A stretch of 64,000 nt of DNA from Deinococcus sp. Arct2-2 (GCF_004801315.1 NZ_SSNW01000004.1:62001-126000); one strand, 5' to 3'. Positions 26,567 to 36,922 are shown, counted from the first letter of the stretch. Program-made: numbers and translations. Notes: generated by a model from the sequence alone, not told the origin.

Positions 26567-26677
26567 ATGCCTAAACAACGTAAGGTTACACCAAAACGCC
26601 CGCGCAAGCCAATCAAGCCGAGTGACGTTGCTGCGGTCATAGCAGCGGTAGGCACTTTGCTGATGGGTTCGGGCTGA
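26567..26677 (+). CDS. 36-residue basic small protein with a perfect Shine-Dalgarno
   Basis: The ORF reads MPKQRKVTPKRPRKPIKPSD and then a short hydrophobic stretch (VAAVIAAVGTLLMGSG, 21-36) before TGA. The first 20 residues are highly basic. AAGGAGGTGAT six bases before the ATG matches the full anti-Shine-Dalgarno complement, which is striking in a window dominated by leaderless genes. It is alone between hrpB and the HAD gene. No family is recognised; it could be a membrane-tethered nucleic acid binder or a ribosome-linked peptide. Confidence 0.65.
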   Translation: MPKQRKVTPKRPRKPIKPSDVAAVIAAVGTLLMGSG

Positions 26678-26779
26678 TGGGCTTGGCGGCGGTTCTGACA
26701 GCCCTCTCGCGCCCCGGTTGCGTGTGCCTAAACTCCTACATTTGACGGCCTTTCTGCCTTTCAGCAGTTGGGCCGTTTC

Positions 26780-27445
26780 CTATGCCGGAACAGCCAGCCC
26801 TTCCAACTGCAACACGTCCCGCAAATCATTCAGCACGGCATCTGGCGTTTCCCCGCTCAGCGCATGTCCGGTGGGCAGGAAGGCCGCCCGCATTCCCACT
26901 TGCTGTGGCCCCCACACGTCATTTTTAGGCGAGTCGCCTACAAACCACGTTTCCGCCGCCGACACCCCCAATCGTTCTAGCGCTAGTGTGTAAATGCGCG
27001 GGTCGGGTTTGCTGAATCCGATATTTACGCTGTTCAGTACGGTGTCAAACAACGGGGTGAGGCCCAAGCGTTCTATGCATAGAGCTTGTGCGCCTGTCCA
27101 GCCCGTCAATCCGTTGGTAACGATTCCGGTTTGAATGCTGTTCGCGTTCAATCTGGTCAGGACATCAAGCGCGTGGGCCATCAGATGAGGAGCAGCCAGA
27201 AGCTGGGATTGGTAATCGTCCAGTAAGCTGTCGGAGTCGTGCAGCAAGCCAAATTCCCCTATCAAAATTGGGAAGACTTCCCGCTTGGGCCTATACCCAT
27301 AATCATCCAACTCGGTAAACCGTTCTGCATACCCGGCGGGCAGCCCAAACCGTTCCATATGCCCGCTCAGCCAGCCTTGTACGGTGGCATTTCGGTCATG
27401 CAGAGTGCCGTCCAGATCGAACAGAACGGCGCGTACCGGAGTCAA
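26780..27445 (-). CDS. HAD-superfamily hydrolase
   Basis: 221 residues. All four HAD motifs are visible: DLDGTLHDR (nucleophile and general acid Asp), IVTNGLTG, the Lys in SKPDPRIYTLAL, and WFVGDSPKNDVWG. The helical cap between motifs I and II is C1-type, as in YjjG/phosphoglycolate phosphatase relatives. Substrate unknown, likely a phosphometabolite or nucleotide. The TTG start overlaps the TGA of the SDR gene (TTGA), indicating coupling. Confidence 0.87.
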   Translation of the reverse strand: MTPVRAVLFDLDGTLHDRNATVQGWLSGHMERFGLPAGYAERFTELDDYGYRPKREVFPILIGEFGLLHDSDSLLDDYQSQLLAAPHLMAHALDVLTRLNANSIQTGIVTNGLTGWTGAQALCIERLGLTPLFDTVLNSVNIGFSKPDPRIYTLALERLGVSAAETWFVGDSPKNDVWGPQQVGMRAAFLPTGHALSGETPDAVLNDLRDVLQLEGLAVPA

Positions 27446-28125
27446 CGCGGCCCCGGACGAATGCTCAGGTCGGGGATGGTGGCATCACGCGGCAAGTTCA
27501 GTACGTTGCGTATGGCTTCGGCCACCGTTTCGGCCTGTACGAAGGCGACGGGGTCATACGTTGCGCCTTCCTGCCCGCGTACTTTGCGCTGCATTTCGGT
27601 GGCGGTGCGTCCCGGATAGAGGCTGGTCACCCGTACCCCATGCGGTGCTTCCTCGTCGCGCAGGGCGTCGGCCAAAGCTTTCAGGGCGTGCTTGCTGGCG
27701 GCGTAGCTGGCCCACTCTGCATTGGCCCGCAGGCCCGCGCCGCTGTTCACGAACAGAACCGTGCCGCGCTCTGCCCGCACACGCGGCAACAACAGCCGGG
27801 TCAGTTCAGCGGGGGCCACCACGTTCACGGTCAGGGTATGCGTCCACACCGCGTGATGCTGCTCGGCCACCGCGCCCAACTCCACCACTCCGGCGTTGTG
27901 AATGACGTTGGTCACGCGGCCCAGTCCGGCTACTGCTTCGGCAAATGTTTCGGGACGGGTCAGATCGAGGGCCAACGTTTCGCCGCCCACTTCTGCCTGC
28001 AATGTTTGCAGTTTGGCCGGGTCGCGTCCTACCAAAATCAGATCGTGTGCGCCAGCCAGAGCGCGGGCAAGGGCTGCACCGATGCCGCCAGTTGCGCCGG
28101 TGATGAGGGTTACGGGCTTGGTCAT
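27442..28125 (-). CDS. Short-chain dehydrogenase/reductase
   Basis: 227 residues, classical SDR. NAD(P)-binding TGATGGIG (about 9-16), VIHNAGVVEL, the catalytic Ser in VNSGAGLRAN, and YAASKHALKALADALRDE with Tyr and Lys in YXXXK. The Arg in LVGRDPAKL favours NADP(H). Substrate is not predictable. TAGCGT (28132-28137 on the minus strand) ends six bases before the ATG, a leaderless layout. It leads a two-gene unit with the HAD phosphatase. Confidence 0.9.
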   Translation of the reverse strand: MTKPVTLITGATGGIGAALARALAGAHDLILVGRDPAKLQTLQAEVGGETLALDLTRPETFAEAVAGLGRVTNVIHNAGVVELGAVAEQHHAVWTHTLTVNVVAPAELTRLLLPRVRAERGTVLFVNSGAGLRANAEWASYAASKHALKALADALRDEEAPHGVRVTSLYPGRTATEMQRKVRGQEGATYDPVAFVQAETVAEAIRNVLNLPRDATIPDLSIRPGPR

Positions 28126-28285
28126 GGGCAGACGCTAGCGCACTTGGCGGGTGGAGGCACAGAAAACCGCCGCATCCGGCGAGGGCGTGCGGCGGTGGGT
28201 GAAGCTCAATCTTATTGATCCCTGTAAGCCTGAGCAACGTTCAAGAATTGCCGAGTGGCAAAGATTTAGCGTTGACGATTCGGGC

Positions 28286-28388
28286 AAACCCCCCAGTCTG
28301 CTTCGCAGCCAGCCCCCCTCAAGGGGAGCGCAACAGCCTTTGTCCTCCCCTTGAGGGGGGGCGTTGCAAAGCAACGGGGGGGTTCACC
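28286..28388 (+). repeat. R1 repeat copy 5
   Basis: 103 bp, reading AAACCCCCCAGTCTGCTTCGC ... GCAACGGGGGGGTTCACC in the same orientation as copies 1, 2 and 4. It lies eight bases past the end of the nuclease gene, a position suited to a terminator role. Confidence 0.85.
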
Positions 28389-28395
28389 ATTCAAC

Positions 28396-31300
28396 TCAGG
28401 GGCAGGGCGTGACCGGACTTGCGCTGTTGCGGGGCGTAGGAGCCGCTGCCGTGAAGTCGCTGGCGTTGTTGTTGGCGTCGGTGCAGCCGTTTCCGGCGCG
28501 GGTGGCGGCTGTGGTGTTACTCAGGGCCGGAGCCGCAGCAGCGCCCTCAAAGGCGTTGGCGCTGCCGTAGCCCACGAAGTCCAGCACGTCAGGGTCAGCC
28601 AAGCCAGTAATCGCTACGGCGTCGGCCACCAGCGCAACTTTGCCGTTGGTACCCGACATCGCTACGCCCGTACCCGTGAAGTTGGCGTCGGGCGTGGGCA
28701 GGGCCGCCGCTGGGCCTGTGCCGTCCGACATGCGGATCAGGAAGGATTGGCCGGGCTGCACGGTGAAGGTGGGCAGGGCGATGGAAGCGGTGGCCGTTGC
28801 AGCGAACGTGCCTGCCGCCGAAGCGTACTGAACGCTCATGCCCGCCGTGCTCACAGGCTGCTTGCTGCGGTTGAACAGTTCGATAAAGTCACTGATGAAC
28901 GGAGCGCCGCTGTTGCCGCCGCCGCCGTAGACCTGCCGAATCACGAGTGCGCCGCCTGCCACTGCCGCTGCGGGGTTCACGGTCACGTTGAGGGTGCTGC
29001 TGTCGCTGAGTGCGCCGTCGCGGGCGGTGATGGTGTACTGGTAGCTGCCGGGGGCCGTGCCAGCGGGGGCCGAAACGGTGGCATTGAAGGCTGCACCGCT
29101 GGCAACGGTGGCGGGCACGCTCACGATGGCCGGTGCGCCGTTGGTGGGCGTTACGCTCAGGGTAATGGGGCCGCTGGCGTTCACGTTGCTGGCCGTAAAG
29201 CTCTGGGTCACGGCTGCGCCGCCTACCGTCACGGTGGCGTTGCCCAGTTCTGGCGTCAGGGTCAGGCTGGCAATCGGCGTGGAAATGGGCGCGTCTGCCG
29301 TGAGGTTCAGGCCCACCAGCACGGGGTCATGGTCGCTGCTGCGGAAGGCGTCGGGTGCGAAGAAGGACGCCTGCTGCTCGGCGGCTTTAAATTCCGTGTT
29401 GTAGTCCAGAATCACGGGTTCGTCGGCGTTGATGTGCCACTTGGTCTTGCCCGTCAATTGCGTGTTCAGGCTCTGGCTCACGATGGCATGATCGAGGCTG
29501 CCCCACGTGCCATCGAACTGGTACGAGTAGCTTTCGGGGCCAAACACGCTGACTAGATCGTCGGTGTTGCCCGCCGTGTTGTCGGCCCCGCGCATCAGGC
29601 GCATGATCGGGTCTTCCATCCGGTAGGCGTTCAAGTCGCCCAACAGGATGCGGTCTGCCTCGGCCACACCAGTCGGGTTGGTTTCCAGCCACTTGGTCAT
29701 CACGTCAGCGGCGGCAAGGCGCGTGGCATTGCTGGCCCCCTGACCGTCCAACTGATCGGTGTCGCCCGCACACGCGCTGCCTTTGCTTTTCAGGTGAGCC
29801 ATCGCCGCCGTGAAGCGCCCGCCGTTCGCGTTGCTCTGGAAGGTCTGCGCCAGCGTGGGGCGGTTGCAGGTGTCGATATAGGCCGGGTCAAAGGTGCTGT
29901 CCAGAATCGCCAGATTGCCTACCGGAGTTACGGCGGCGGGCTTGTAGATCATGGCAACGGTAATCGCGTCGGTGCCGATGTTGGCCGCCGAATTGATGTA
30001 AGCGTAAGTACCCGCCGTGCCGCCCGTGGCCGGGTCGTTCAGCGCATTCACCAGATTGGCGAGGCTGCTGTTCGCACCTTTGGCGTAATCGTTCTGCATT
30101 TCCAGAATGCCCAACACGTCTGGGTTCAGCTTGCGGATAGAATCCACGGTTTTGGCCCGCTGGCGCAGGAATTCGTCGCAGTTGTTGGCCCCGCGTGCCG
30201 TGCTGCCCGTGCCGTTGGGAGTGCAGCCCGTATTGGTGGTCAGCAGCGTGGTGAAGTAGTTCAGTACGTTCATGCTGCCCACGCGCAGGCTGCCGCCCAC
30301 CGCTTCGGGCACGGGTTGGCGCGGGTTGGTGGCAGTAATGGTGGTGCTGGCGGCGGTGGTGTGAATGCGGTAGGTATCCAGACTGCCGCTGCCCGTCCAG
30401 CCATCGTTGCTGTAGGTCAGCACGCCCGTAGTGGTGGCTTTGTCTCCGCCGCGCAGGGTATTGGCCGCGCTGAGGGGTTGGTTGCCGCGTCCAAAAATCA
30501 GCGGGTTAGGGTTTTGTGCCCGTGTGCCGTCGTCGATCCGAATAAAGCGGTTGGGCAAGTTGGCATTGAATGCTGCCAGTCCGGCCACGCTGGGCGCGTT
30601 GATCTGGCTGAAGGTATATAGGCGCTCGTCGGCCAGATCGAAGCTGCCGCCGCGTCCCAGCGTGAAATTGTTGGTCACGGTGCCGCTGACGGTGACCAGC
30701 ATGCCCTCGAAGCGTTCGCGCTCCGAGAAGGGGAGAGGCAAAGTGAGGGTCTGGGGTGCGGGCAGGGCTGTTCCACTGGCGAGTACAGCTACGGCGGCAG
30801 CATTGGCGGGGCTGATCTGCGTGGCGGTCACGAACTCGCTCACGGCTCCGGTCACGCGCACGCGGTCTCCGGTGGTCAGGGTGGGGCAATTGCCGCCCGT
30901 AGAACCGCAGAAGATGAACACGCCGTCGCTGGTTTGGGCGTCGTTGTCGGCGTCTATGCCTTCTTCCTGCACAAAAAAGCCGCGCAAGGTTCCGGCCACC
31001 AAGTTGCTGGTCACCACGCCTTCTACGGTCACGGCTCCGGTCAGCGGGCTAGGGGCGTTGCCGCTGGGGGTGCTGCCCTGCACGGCTCCAATGTTGTTCA
31101 GAGAGATGCTGCCGGGATTGTCGGTGGCGCTGAACACCAGACTGAAGGCGTGGGGGTCTTCGGCGGCGGTGGCGGCCATCAGAATCTGGGTGGCGAAGGT
31201 CACCACTGTTTCGGCTCCGGGCGCGAGGGTCGCCGCACTCTGCCAACCCTGATGCGCCACGCCCGCCACTTGCAGGCCAGCGGGCAGGGTCACGGCCAAG

Positions 31301-31887
31301 TCACCTGTATTCAGCCCGGTCACCAGCGGCGTCGCTTTGGGGTCAGGCGCAAAGGTGGGCATGCCGCCCACGTAGGTCAGTTCACGGCCCGTATCGGGTT
31401 TCAGGGCGGCGGCGCGCGCGTCGGACACGGGGGAACCGTCGAACCGCTTCACGTCCTTAAATGGGGTAGAGGAGACGGTGGCCGTATTGGTCGCGTCGCC
31501 GCCCGCCGTGTCTACAGGCACGAAGGTGGGGGCCGTCAGCGTGGCGGTTCCGGTGTTTTTGACCCGGAATGAAGCCCGCAGGTAGCGCACCCGGTTCGCC
31601 TCATCGGTCAGCGTGCCCGCCGAGAGCGGCGTGTACAGCAGATCGTTGACGGCGGTGGCCTGCGGCTGAAGGCTTTGCACGGCCTGCACGCTGATGGTGG
31701 GCGTGGCGGAGGTAGCGTCCGTGACCCGGAGTTCGTAGGTGCCGAGGTTGGTGGGCGCGGCGCGGCCCGGCTGAGTAGCACCGGGTTGGCTGGCGTTGGG
31801 AGTCTGCACGCTGGGTTGGCCGCAGGCGGTCAGGGCCAAGAGGCCAGCGAGAATTAGGCGTTTGCGGTACATCTTGTTGGGCATCAT
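28396..31887 (-). CDS. ExeM/NucH-type extracellular endonuclease with lamin-tail domain, lipoprotein signal
   Basis: 1163 residues. Lipobox signal AGLLALTACGQPS (Cys about 22) is followed by a beta-rich N-terminal region (about 40-280). An OB-type nuclease-associated domain (about 290-520) precedes an EEP nuclease domain with SMNVLNYFT, LGILEMQNDY, HLKSKGSACAGD, LGDLNAYRMEDP and SSDHDPVLVGL (about 550-880). Then come an Ig-like domain and a C-terminal lamin-tail domain (IRQVYGGGGNSGAPFISDFIELFNR begins near 1020). Such enzymes degrade extracellular DNA for nutrients or matrix turnover. The ATG overlaps the stop of the upstream lipoprotein gene (ATGA). Confidence 0.92.
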   Translation of the reverse strand: MMPNKMYRKRLILAGLLALTACGQPSVQTPNASQPGATQPGRAAPTNLGTYELRVTDATSATPTISVQAVQSLQPQATAVNDLLYTPLSAGTLTDEANRVRYLRASFRVKNTGTATLTAPTFVPVDTAGGDATNTATVSSTPFKDVKRFDGSPVSDARAAALKPDTGRELTYVGGMPTFAPDPKATPLVTGLNTGDLAVTLPAGLQVAGVAHQGWQSAATLAPGAETVVTFATQILMAATAAEDPHAFSLVFSATDNPGSISLNNIGAVQGSTPSGNAPSPLTGAVTVEGVVTSNLVAGTLRGFFVQEEGIDADNDAQTSDGVFIFCGSTGGNCPTLTTGDRVRVTGAVSEFVTATQISPANAAAVAVLASGTALPAPQTLTLPLPFSERERFEGMLVTVSGTVTNNFTLGRGGSFDLADERLYTFSQINAPSVAGLAAFNANLPNRFIRIDDGTRAQNPNPLIFGRGNQPLSAANTLRGGDKATTTGVLTYSNDGWTGSGSLDTYRIHTTAASTTITATNPRQPVPEAVGGSLRVGSMNVLNYFTTLLTTNTGCTPNGTGSTARGANNCDEFLRQRAKTVDSIRKLNPDVLGILEMQNDYAKGANSSLANLVNALNDPATGGTAGTYAYINSAANIGTDAITVAMIYKPAAVTPVGNLAILDSTFDPAYIDTCNRPTLAQTFQSNANGGRFTAAMAHLKSKGSACAGDTDQLDGQGASNATRLAAADVMTKWLETNPTGVAEADRILLGDLNAYRMEDPIMRLMRGADNTAGNTDDLVSVFGPESYSYQFDGTWGSLDHAIVSQSLNTQLTGKTKWHINADEPVILDYNTEFKAAEQQASFFAPDAFRSSDHDPVLVGLNLTADAPISTPIASLTLTPELGNATVTVGGAAVTQSFTASNVNASGPITLSVTPTNGAPAIVSVPATVASGAAFNATVSAPAGTAPGSYQYTITARDGALSDSSTLNVTVNPAAAVAGGALVIRQVYGGGGNSGAPFISDFIELFNRSKQPVSTAGMSVQYASAAGTFAATATASIALPTFTVQPGQSFLIRMSDGTGPAAALPTPDANFTGTGVAMSGTNGKVALVADAVAITGLADPDVLDFVGYGSANAFEGAAAAPALSNTTAATRAGNGCTDANNNASDFTAAAPTPRNSASPVTPCP

Positions 31888-32690
31888 TGCTGGCTCCGGG
31901 TAGGCAGATTGAGTGGTGTGGCGCTGGTCGGTGCAGATTCGATGGCCGTCAGCAGCAGCGTGACCGAAAAGGGTTCAGCGCCGGGGTGGGCAGTGCGGTT
32001 GAGGGTCAGGCCCACATTCAGGGGCCGAGTCGCGCCCGTGCCCTGCGTGATAAAGGCCTTCCCGGTGTACTGGCCCGCTGAGAATGTGCCCGCCGGATAG
32101 CCTGCCAGTGTGCCCGCCGGACTTTTCGCCCCTGTGGTGGTCAGAGAAACGTCGTTATACACGCTTGCGCCGGGAGTCGTCACGTTCTCTACGACTCCTG
32201 TGGCGGCATTAAACGTTTTGGGTTGCCCCAGCATCAGCGATGAGGCGTAAGCAGGCGCAGACGTGCCGTTGAACAGACGAATCAGCGTGTAGGGCGTATT
32301 GCCTTCGGTCAGGGGGCTGCCCATTTCGTCCACTTTGGCATCGTCCAACAGGCTCACGGGCACGAAGGCTAGCGGCGCACTGCCCACGTTGCCCACCCGG
32401 TAAGCCGCGTGAAAGTGGCGCGTATCTTGCCCGTTCACGGTGGCTGTAAAGGTTTGAACAGAGTCCAGCGTGAAGGTCAGCGCCGATGTGTCTTGCGCGT
32501 TCAGGTTACCGCCCAGCACGGTCAGGCTGCTCCCAAGTACCTGCGTGCCGACGCCGTTGATGGTCAGGGCCACGATGGGCGCGGTGCCGTTGGGCGTGGG
32601 TGTAGGGGTGGGTTCTGGAAGGGGTGTGGGGTCGGGCGTGCAGGCCACGAGGCCCGCCAGCAAGGTGAGGGTCAACAGGGTTCGTTTCAT
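31884..32690 (-). CDS. Lipoprotein related to the N-terminus of the downstream nuclease
   Basis: 268 residues. Lipobox TLLAGLVACTPD and a Pro/Thr linker come first. The remaining beta-rich body repeats landmarks of the nuclease N-terminal region: HFHAAYRVGNVGSAPLAFVPV here against YLRASFRVKNTGTATLTAPTFVPV there, and RPLNVGLTLNRTAHPG..PFSVTLLLTA near the end. No other family recognised. The ATG at 32688-32690 follows AAGGAC. The two genes overlap and are one transcript, so the lipoprotein may anchor or assist the nuclease. Confidence 0.8.
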   Translation of the reverse strand: MKRTLLTLTLLAGLVACTPDPTPLPEPTPTPTPNGTAPIVALTINGVGTQVLGSSLTVLGGNLNAQDTSALTFTLDSVQTFTATVNGQDTRHFHAAYRVGNVGSAPLAFVPVSLLDDAKVDEMGSPLTEGNTPYTLIRLFNGTSAPAYASSLMLGQPKTFNAATGVVENVTTPGASVYNDVSLTTTGAKSPAGTLAGYPAGTFSAGQYTGKAFITQGTGATRPLNVGLTLNRTAHPGAEPFSVTLLLTAIESAPTSATPLNLPTRSQQ

Positions 32691-32819
32691 AGCGTCCTTG
32701 GAAAACAACAGTGAGTTTGGCTTGAAGCACCCAATTCTAAACGCGAAATGTCAGGAATGTTAATGCTGGGTGTGAAGCACAGTGTTCTTGAGCGGGCGCT
32801 TATGGGTTGAGGGCTGAAT

Positions 32820-34214
32820 CTAAGCCGTTTTGATCTTGCGGTTCAGTTTGTCGGCGGCCACCAGCAGCACGTCCCACACGCCAGAAAAGGGCGGGGCATA
32901 GGCAAGGTCAGTATCGAAGAGATGCTGAACGGTGCTGCGGCGGTGCAGCAGGGCGGCCACCACGTCCACCCGCTTCACGCTGATGTGGCGCGGGCTGACC
33001 AGTTGCACGCCCAGCAGCCTTCCCGTACCCATTTCGGCGGTCAGGCGCACATGAATCGGGCGTGAATCGCCGTAATACCCGGCGTGGTCGGTGCTGTCTA
33101 CATCCACGCTCATGGCGTTCAATCCCAGTGAGTCAGCTTCGCTTTGTGTCAGACCCGTGCGGGCCGCGCCAAGCTCGAACACCTTGAAAATGGCGGTGCC
33201 CACGATGCCGGGAAAAGTAGCGTCGCCGCCCGCCATATTCACGCCTGCCACGCGGCCCATGCGGTTGGCGGTCAGGCCCAGCGGAATATGCACCTTACGC
33301 CGCGTGACCCGGTGCAGGCTCTCGGTGTTGTCGCCCGCCGCGTAGATGCCCGGAACGCTGGTTTCCTGCCGAATGTTGACGGCCACCGCGCCCGTTTTGC
33401 CGAGTCGTGCGCCTGCCGCTTTTGCCAGTTCCGTATTGGGTTTCACGCCGACTGCCACGATCACCAGATCGGCCCGCACCAATCCCTTCGAGGTCTGCAC
33501 ACCCGTCACGTGCCCTTCTCCGGTCAGGCCCTCCACTGCCGTACCGCAGCGCACATCCACGCCTTTGGCTTCCAACTCTGCCCGCACGCGGCGTTGCAAC
33601 TGCGTGTCCAGCATTCGCCCCGCCACTTCCGGCCCCTTTTCCAGCAACACCACACTCAGGCCGCGTGCGTGCAGGGCCTCGGCCATCTCCAGCCCGATAT
33701 AGCCGCCGCCCACGATGCAGGCGCGTTTGGGCGCTTTGCCGTCCTTTCCCTGCAAACTGGCTTCTATCGCCTGTCCGTCTGGAATATCGCGTAATACATG
33801 GACGCCGCCCAACTTGGTCTGTGCCCAGTCGGGGCGCACGGCGCGGACTCCGGTGGCGATCAGCAGGCGGTCAAAAGGTTCGGTGGTGGTGCGTCCGGCG
33901 GCGCGGTCTAGCACGGTCACGGTTCCAGCTTTCGCATCTACGCCCGTCACCTCATGCCCGGTGCGAATGCCGATGCCTTGGCCGCGCATCCGTTCGGGCG
34001 TCCGGGCGATCAAGTCGTCAAAGTCGTCTACCTCGCCGCCGATGACATACGGCAGGCCGCACGCGCCGTAGCTGATGTATTCGCCGCGTTCGAAGACCAC
34101 CACTTCCGCCGCCGGATCGAAGCGTTTGGCGCGGCTGGCCGCACTCATGCCCGCTGCCACGCCGCCGATGATCACGATTCTGCCCGTGCTGCCCGCCGCC
34201 GATTTTGCGCCCAT
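32820..34214 (-). CDS. CoA-disulfide reductase-like FAD/NAD(P) oxidoreductase
   Basis: 464 residues. FAD-binding [19 protein letters not shown] (about 16-34), a redox-active single Cys in [15 protein letters not shown] (about 52), NAD(P)-binding [22 protein letters not shown]-binding [10 protein letters not shown], and a C-terminal dimer domain ([20 protein letters not shown]). One Cys rather than CXXXXC marks the CoADR/NADH oxidase/Npsr group, which handle CoA disulfide, polysulfide or oxygen. Which one is not decidable. TAGCCT ends six bases before the ATG. Divergent from the class V aminotransferase, 47 bases away. Confidence 0.87.
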   Translation of the reverse strand: MGAKSAAGSTGRIVIIGGVAAGMSAASRAKRFDPAAEVVVFERGEYISYGACGLPYVIGGEVDDFDDLIARTPERMRGQGIGIRTGHEVTGVDAKAGTVTVLDRAAGRTTTEPFDRLLIATGVRAVRPDWAQTKLGGVHVLRDIPDGQAIEASLQGKDGKAPKRACIVGGGYIGLEMAEALHARGLSVVLLEKGPEVAGRMLDTQLQRRVRAELEAKGVDVRCGTAVEGLTGEGHVTGVQTSKGLVRADLVIVAVGVKPNTELAKAAGARLGKTGAVAVNIRQETSVPGIYAAGDNTESLHRVTRRKVHIPLGLTANRMGRVAGVNMAGGDATFPGIVGTAIFKVFELGAARTGLTQSEADSLGLNAMSVDVDSTDHAGYYGDSRPIHVRLTAEMGTGRLLGVQLVSPRHISVKRVDVVAALLHRRSTVQHLFDTDLAYAPPFSGVWDVLLVAADKLNRKIKTA

Positions 34215-34261
34215 ACAGGCAGGCTACCCCGCTGCCGCGCCGGGGCCGTTACGATGATCTT

Positions 34262-35434
34262 ATGACCGATACCGCCGCCCGCCCCGGTTTGCCCGCCTAC
34301 ATCCCCCTCAACCGGGAACGCCTGATCGCGCCCGGCCCAGTCGAGGTAGACCCCCGCGTGCTGCTGGAATTGGCCCAGCCTCAGATGCACCACCGGACGA
34401 CGGCAGGCATAGAAAAATTGATGGAAGCCCGCGCCAAACTGACCCAACTGCTGGGCGATCCCTACGACGCCGTGATCACCACCAGCAGCGGCACCGGAGC
34501 CTTTGAGGGCGCACTCGTCAGCCTCGTTCCAGAAGGGGCCAAAGTCGTGAACGCGCAGGCCGGAAAATTCAGCGAACGCTGGGGCGAAATGGCTGGACGC
34601 TTGGGCTACGACGCGCAGATTGTGGCGAAACCTTGGGGCGAAGTTCTTGACCCGCAGGAAGTGGCCGACGCCGCCAAAGATGCCCACACCCTCTTGATCA
34701 CCCACAGCGAAACCAGCACCGGGGCGCTGCACGATCTGGCGGCGATTTCGCAGGCGGCCCGCGCGGGGAACCCTGACCTGATCATCATCGCCGACTGCAT
34801 TACCAGCTACGGCGTGGCAGAGTTACGCCCGGCGGCGTGGGGCGTAGACGTGATCGTGTCGGGCAGCCAGAAGGGCACCGCCACGCCCCCCGGCCTCGGC
34901 TTCGTGCTGTTTTCCCCCGAAGTCCAGAGCCGCCTGATCAAGAACACGCCGCGTGGGTTTTACCTCGATATGCACCGTGAACTGACTGGGCAAAAGGCGG
35001 GCAGCACGCCCCAAACGCCCGCCATCAACCTGATTTATGCGCTTTCGCTTTCGCTGGAGCGCCTGTTGTGCGTGCCGCTGGACGTGCTGTGGGCCGAAAA
35101 ACGCCGTCAAGCCGACGCCCTGATCGCCGCCGGAACCGCGCTGGGTGCGCCTGCTTGGGCCGCCCGTACCAGCCCCGCCGTCGCTGTTCTGACCCCGCCC
35201 GCCGGAATCACGGGCCGCCAAGTCTCCGCCCGCCTTGCCGAAATGGGGCAACGCGCCCTGCCCGGTCAGGCTCCGCACGAAGACACCGTGTTCCGCGTGT
35301 CCACGATGGGCTATGCAGACCGCTACGACGCACTAGCGATTGCCGGAATCTTGGAAGAATGCTTTGCGGGCCTCGGCGTGAACGTGGAACGCGGGGCGGC
35401 GGTGCAGGCGGCTTGGGCGGCGCTGCGGGTATGA
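34262..35434 (+). CDS. Class V PLP-dependent aminotransferase (serine-pyruvate / alanine-glyoxylate type)
   Basis: 390 residues. [19 protein letters not shown] and [13 protein letters not shown] at the N-terminus, [42 protein letters not shown] with the PLP-contacting Asp, and the Schiff-base Lys in [17 protein letters not shown] (about 197). It may serve serine-glyoxylate or phosphoserine chemistry; no motif fixes the substrate. TACGAT (34250-34255) ends six bases before the ATG, which sets the start. The divergent flavoprotein promoter lies 23 bases away. Confidence 0.9.
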   Translation: MTDTAARPGLPAYIPLNRERLIAPGPVEVDPRVLLELAQPQMHHRTTAGIEKLMEARAKLTQLLGDPYDAVITTSSGTGAFEGALVSLVPEGAKVVNAQAGKFSERWGEMAGRLGYDAQIVAKPWGEVLDPQEVADAAKDAHTLLITHSETSTGALHDLAAISQAARAGNPDLIIIADCITSYGVAELRPAAWGVDVIVSGSQKGTATPPGLGFVLFSPEVQSRLIKNTPRGFYLDMHRELTGQKAGSTPQTPAINLIYALSLSLERLLCVPLDVLWAEKRRQADALIAAGTALGAPAWAARTSPAVAVLTPPAGITGRQVSARLAEMGQRALPGQAPHEDTVFRVSTMGYADRYDALAIAGILEECFAGLGVNVERGAAVQAAWAALRV

Positions 35435-35448
35435 GTTAAGTCGCGTGT

Positions 35449-35552
35449 AAACCCCCCAGTCTGCTTCGCAGCCAGCCCCCCTTAAGGGGAGCGCAACAGC
35501 TGTTGTCTCCACCTCTAAGGGGGGGCGTTGCGGAGCAATGGGGGGGTTCGCC
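35449..35552 (+). repeat. R1 repeat copy 6
   Basis: 104 bp, same orientation as most copies, with some drift in the middle (CTCCACCTCTAAGGGGG). The preceding GCGTGT is shared with copy 2. It is 14 bases past the stop of the class V aminotransferase. Confidence 0.85.
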
Positions 35553-35595
35553 CACAAACGCCAATCCCCTCATCCCCCAAAACGTGACCCAACCC

Positions 35596-35624
35596 TAGAC
35601 ACTTGCCCCCCGGATCTCTATACT
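35596..35624 (+). promoter_or_regulatory. Probable promoter of the rpmG-secE-nusG unit
   Basis: TAGACA (35596-35601), 17 bases, TATACT (35619-35624). The transcript would start near 35631, where a hairpin (CCCGCC-AAAA-GGCGGG with TTCTTT after it, 35634-35655) begins. The remaining leader to rpmG is about 125 bases. Confidence 0.6.
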
Positions 35625-35778
35625 TGGAATGTTGCCCGCCAAAAGGCGGGTTCTTTACCAGCGCAATCACCGGGCACCTGACCAACTGGCAGGCAGCCCA
35701 CCGGTTTACCCGCAGCAGCGGAGCGCTGGGAGCAGGGTTTGGGGCGCGTGCGCTTCCCCCCGCGAAAGGAGTTTGAAC

Positions 35779-35946
35779 ATGGCGAAAGACGGCCCCCGTA
35801 TTATCGTGAAGATGGAAAGCACCGCTGGAACAGGCTTTTACTACACGACCACCAAAAACCGCCGCACCACGCAGACCAAATTGGAACTGCGTAAGTACGA
35901 CCCCGTTGCCAAAAAGCACGTCGTCTTCAAGGAGAAGAAAGTCTGA
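35779..35946 (+). CDS. rpmG: 50S ribosomal protein L33
   Basis: 55 residues, full length for L33. [21 protein letters not shown] and [22 protein letters not shown] follow the family exactly. The four Cys of the zinc-binding form are absent (C- type). The ATG has AAGGAG nearby (GCGAAAGGAGTTTGAAC). First gene of the rpmG-secE-nusG order common in Deinococcus-Thermus; no tRNA is found between rpmG and secE. Confidence 0.96.
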   Translation: MAKDGPRIIVKMESTAGTGFYYTTTKNRRTTQTKLELRKYDPVAKKHVVFKEKKV

Positions 35947-36028
35947 TCTGCTGGGGCCGCCTTGCCCGTAGTCTCGGTCAGGCGACTCCACCCGTTCGGC
36001 TTTCTTTCTTCTAGGCGCAGGTGAACGC

Positions 36029-36208
36029 ATGAACTTGATTCAGTACTTCCGGGACGCCCGCGCGGAATTGTCCCGCGTGACGTGGCCCACCCGCCAGCAA
36101 GTGCTGGAAGGCACGCAGGCCGTGCTGATCTTCGTTGTGGCACTCACCCTGATCGTGTTTTTCATGGACCGTGTGTTCGGCACCGCCGTTCGTGCGCTCC
36201 TCCCATAA
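36029..36208 (+). CDS. secE: Preprotein translocase subunit SecE
   Basis: 59 residues, the short single-TM form. [18 protein letters not shown] is the amphipathic helix typical of SecE (EL..V.WP), and [19 protein letters not shown] is the membrane span. SecE clamps the SecY channel in the cytoplasmic membrane. Too short for many gene callers, but its place between rpmG and nusG is diagnostic. Confidence 0.96.
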   Translation: MNLIQYFRDARAELSRVTWPTRQQVLEGTQAVLIFVVALTLIVFFMDRVFGTAVRALLP

Positions 36209-36218
36209 GGCGGCTGAC

Positions 36219-36791
<573 letters not shown>

Positions 36792-36922
36792 AGCCGTGTT
36801 GCCCCACAGTTGTCTTTCCACTGGGGACTAGGCAAACAGGGGCAACGGGCGGTAAAATCAAAAAGTTGCTGTCAATTCACTTTCAGAGTGAAGCCCTCAA
36901 CCGGGCAGGCAGAACTTAGCGT

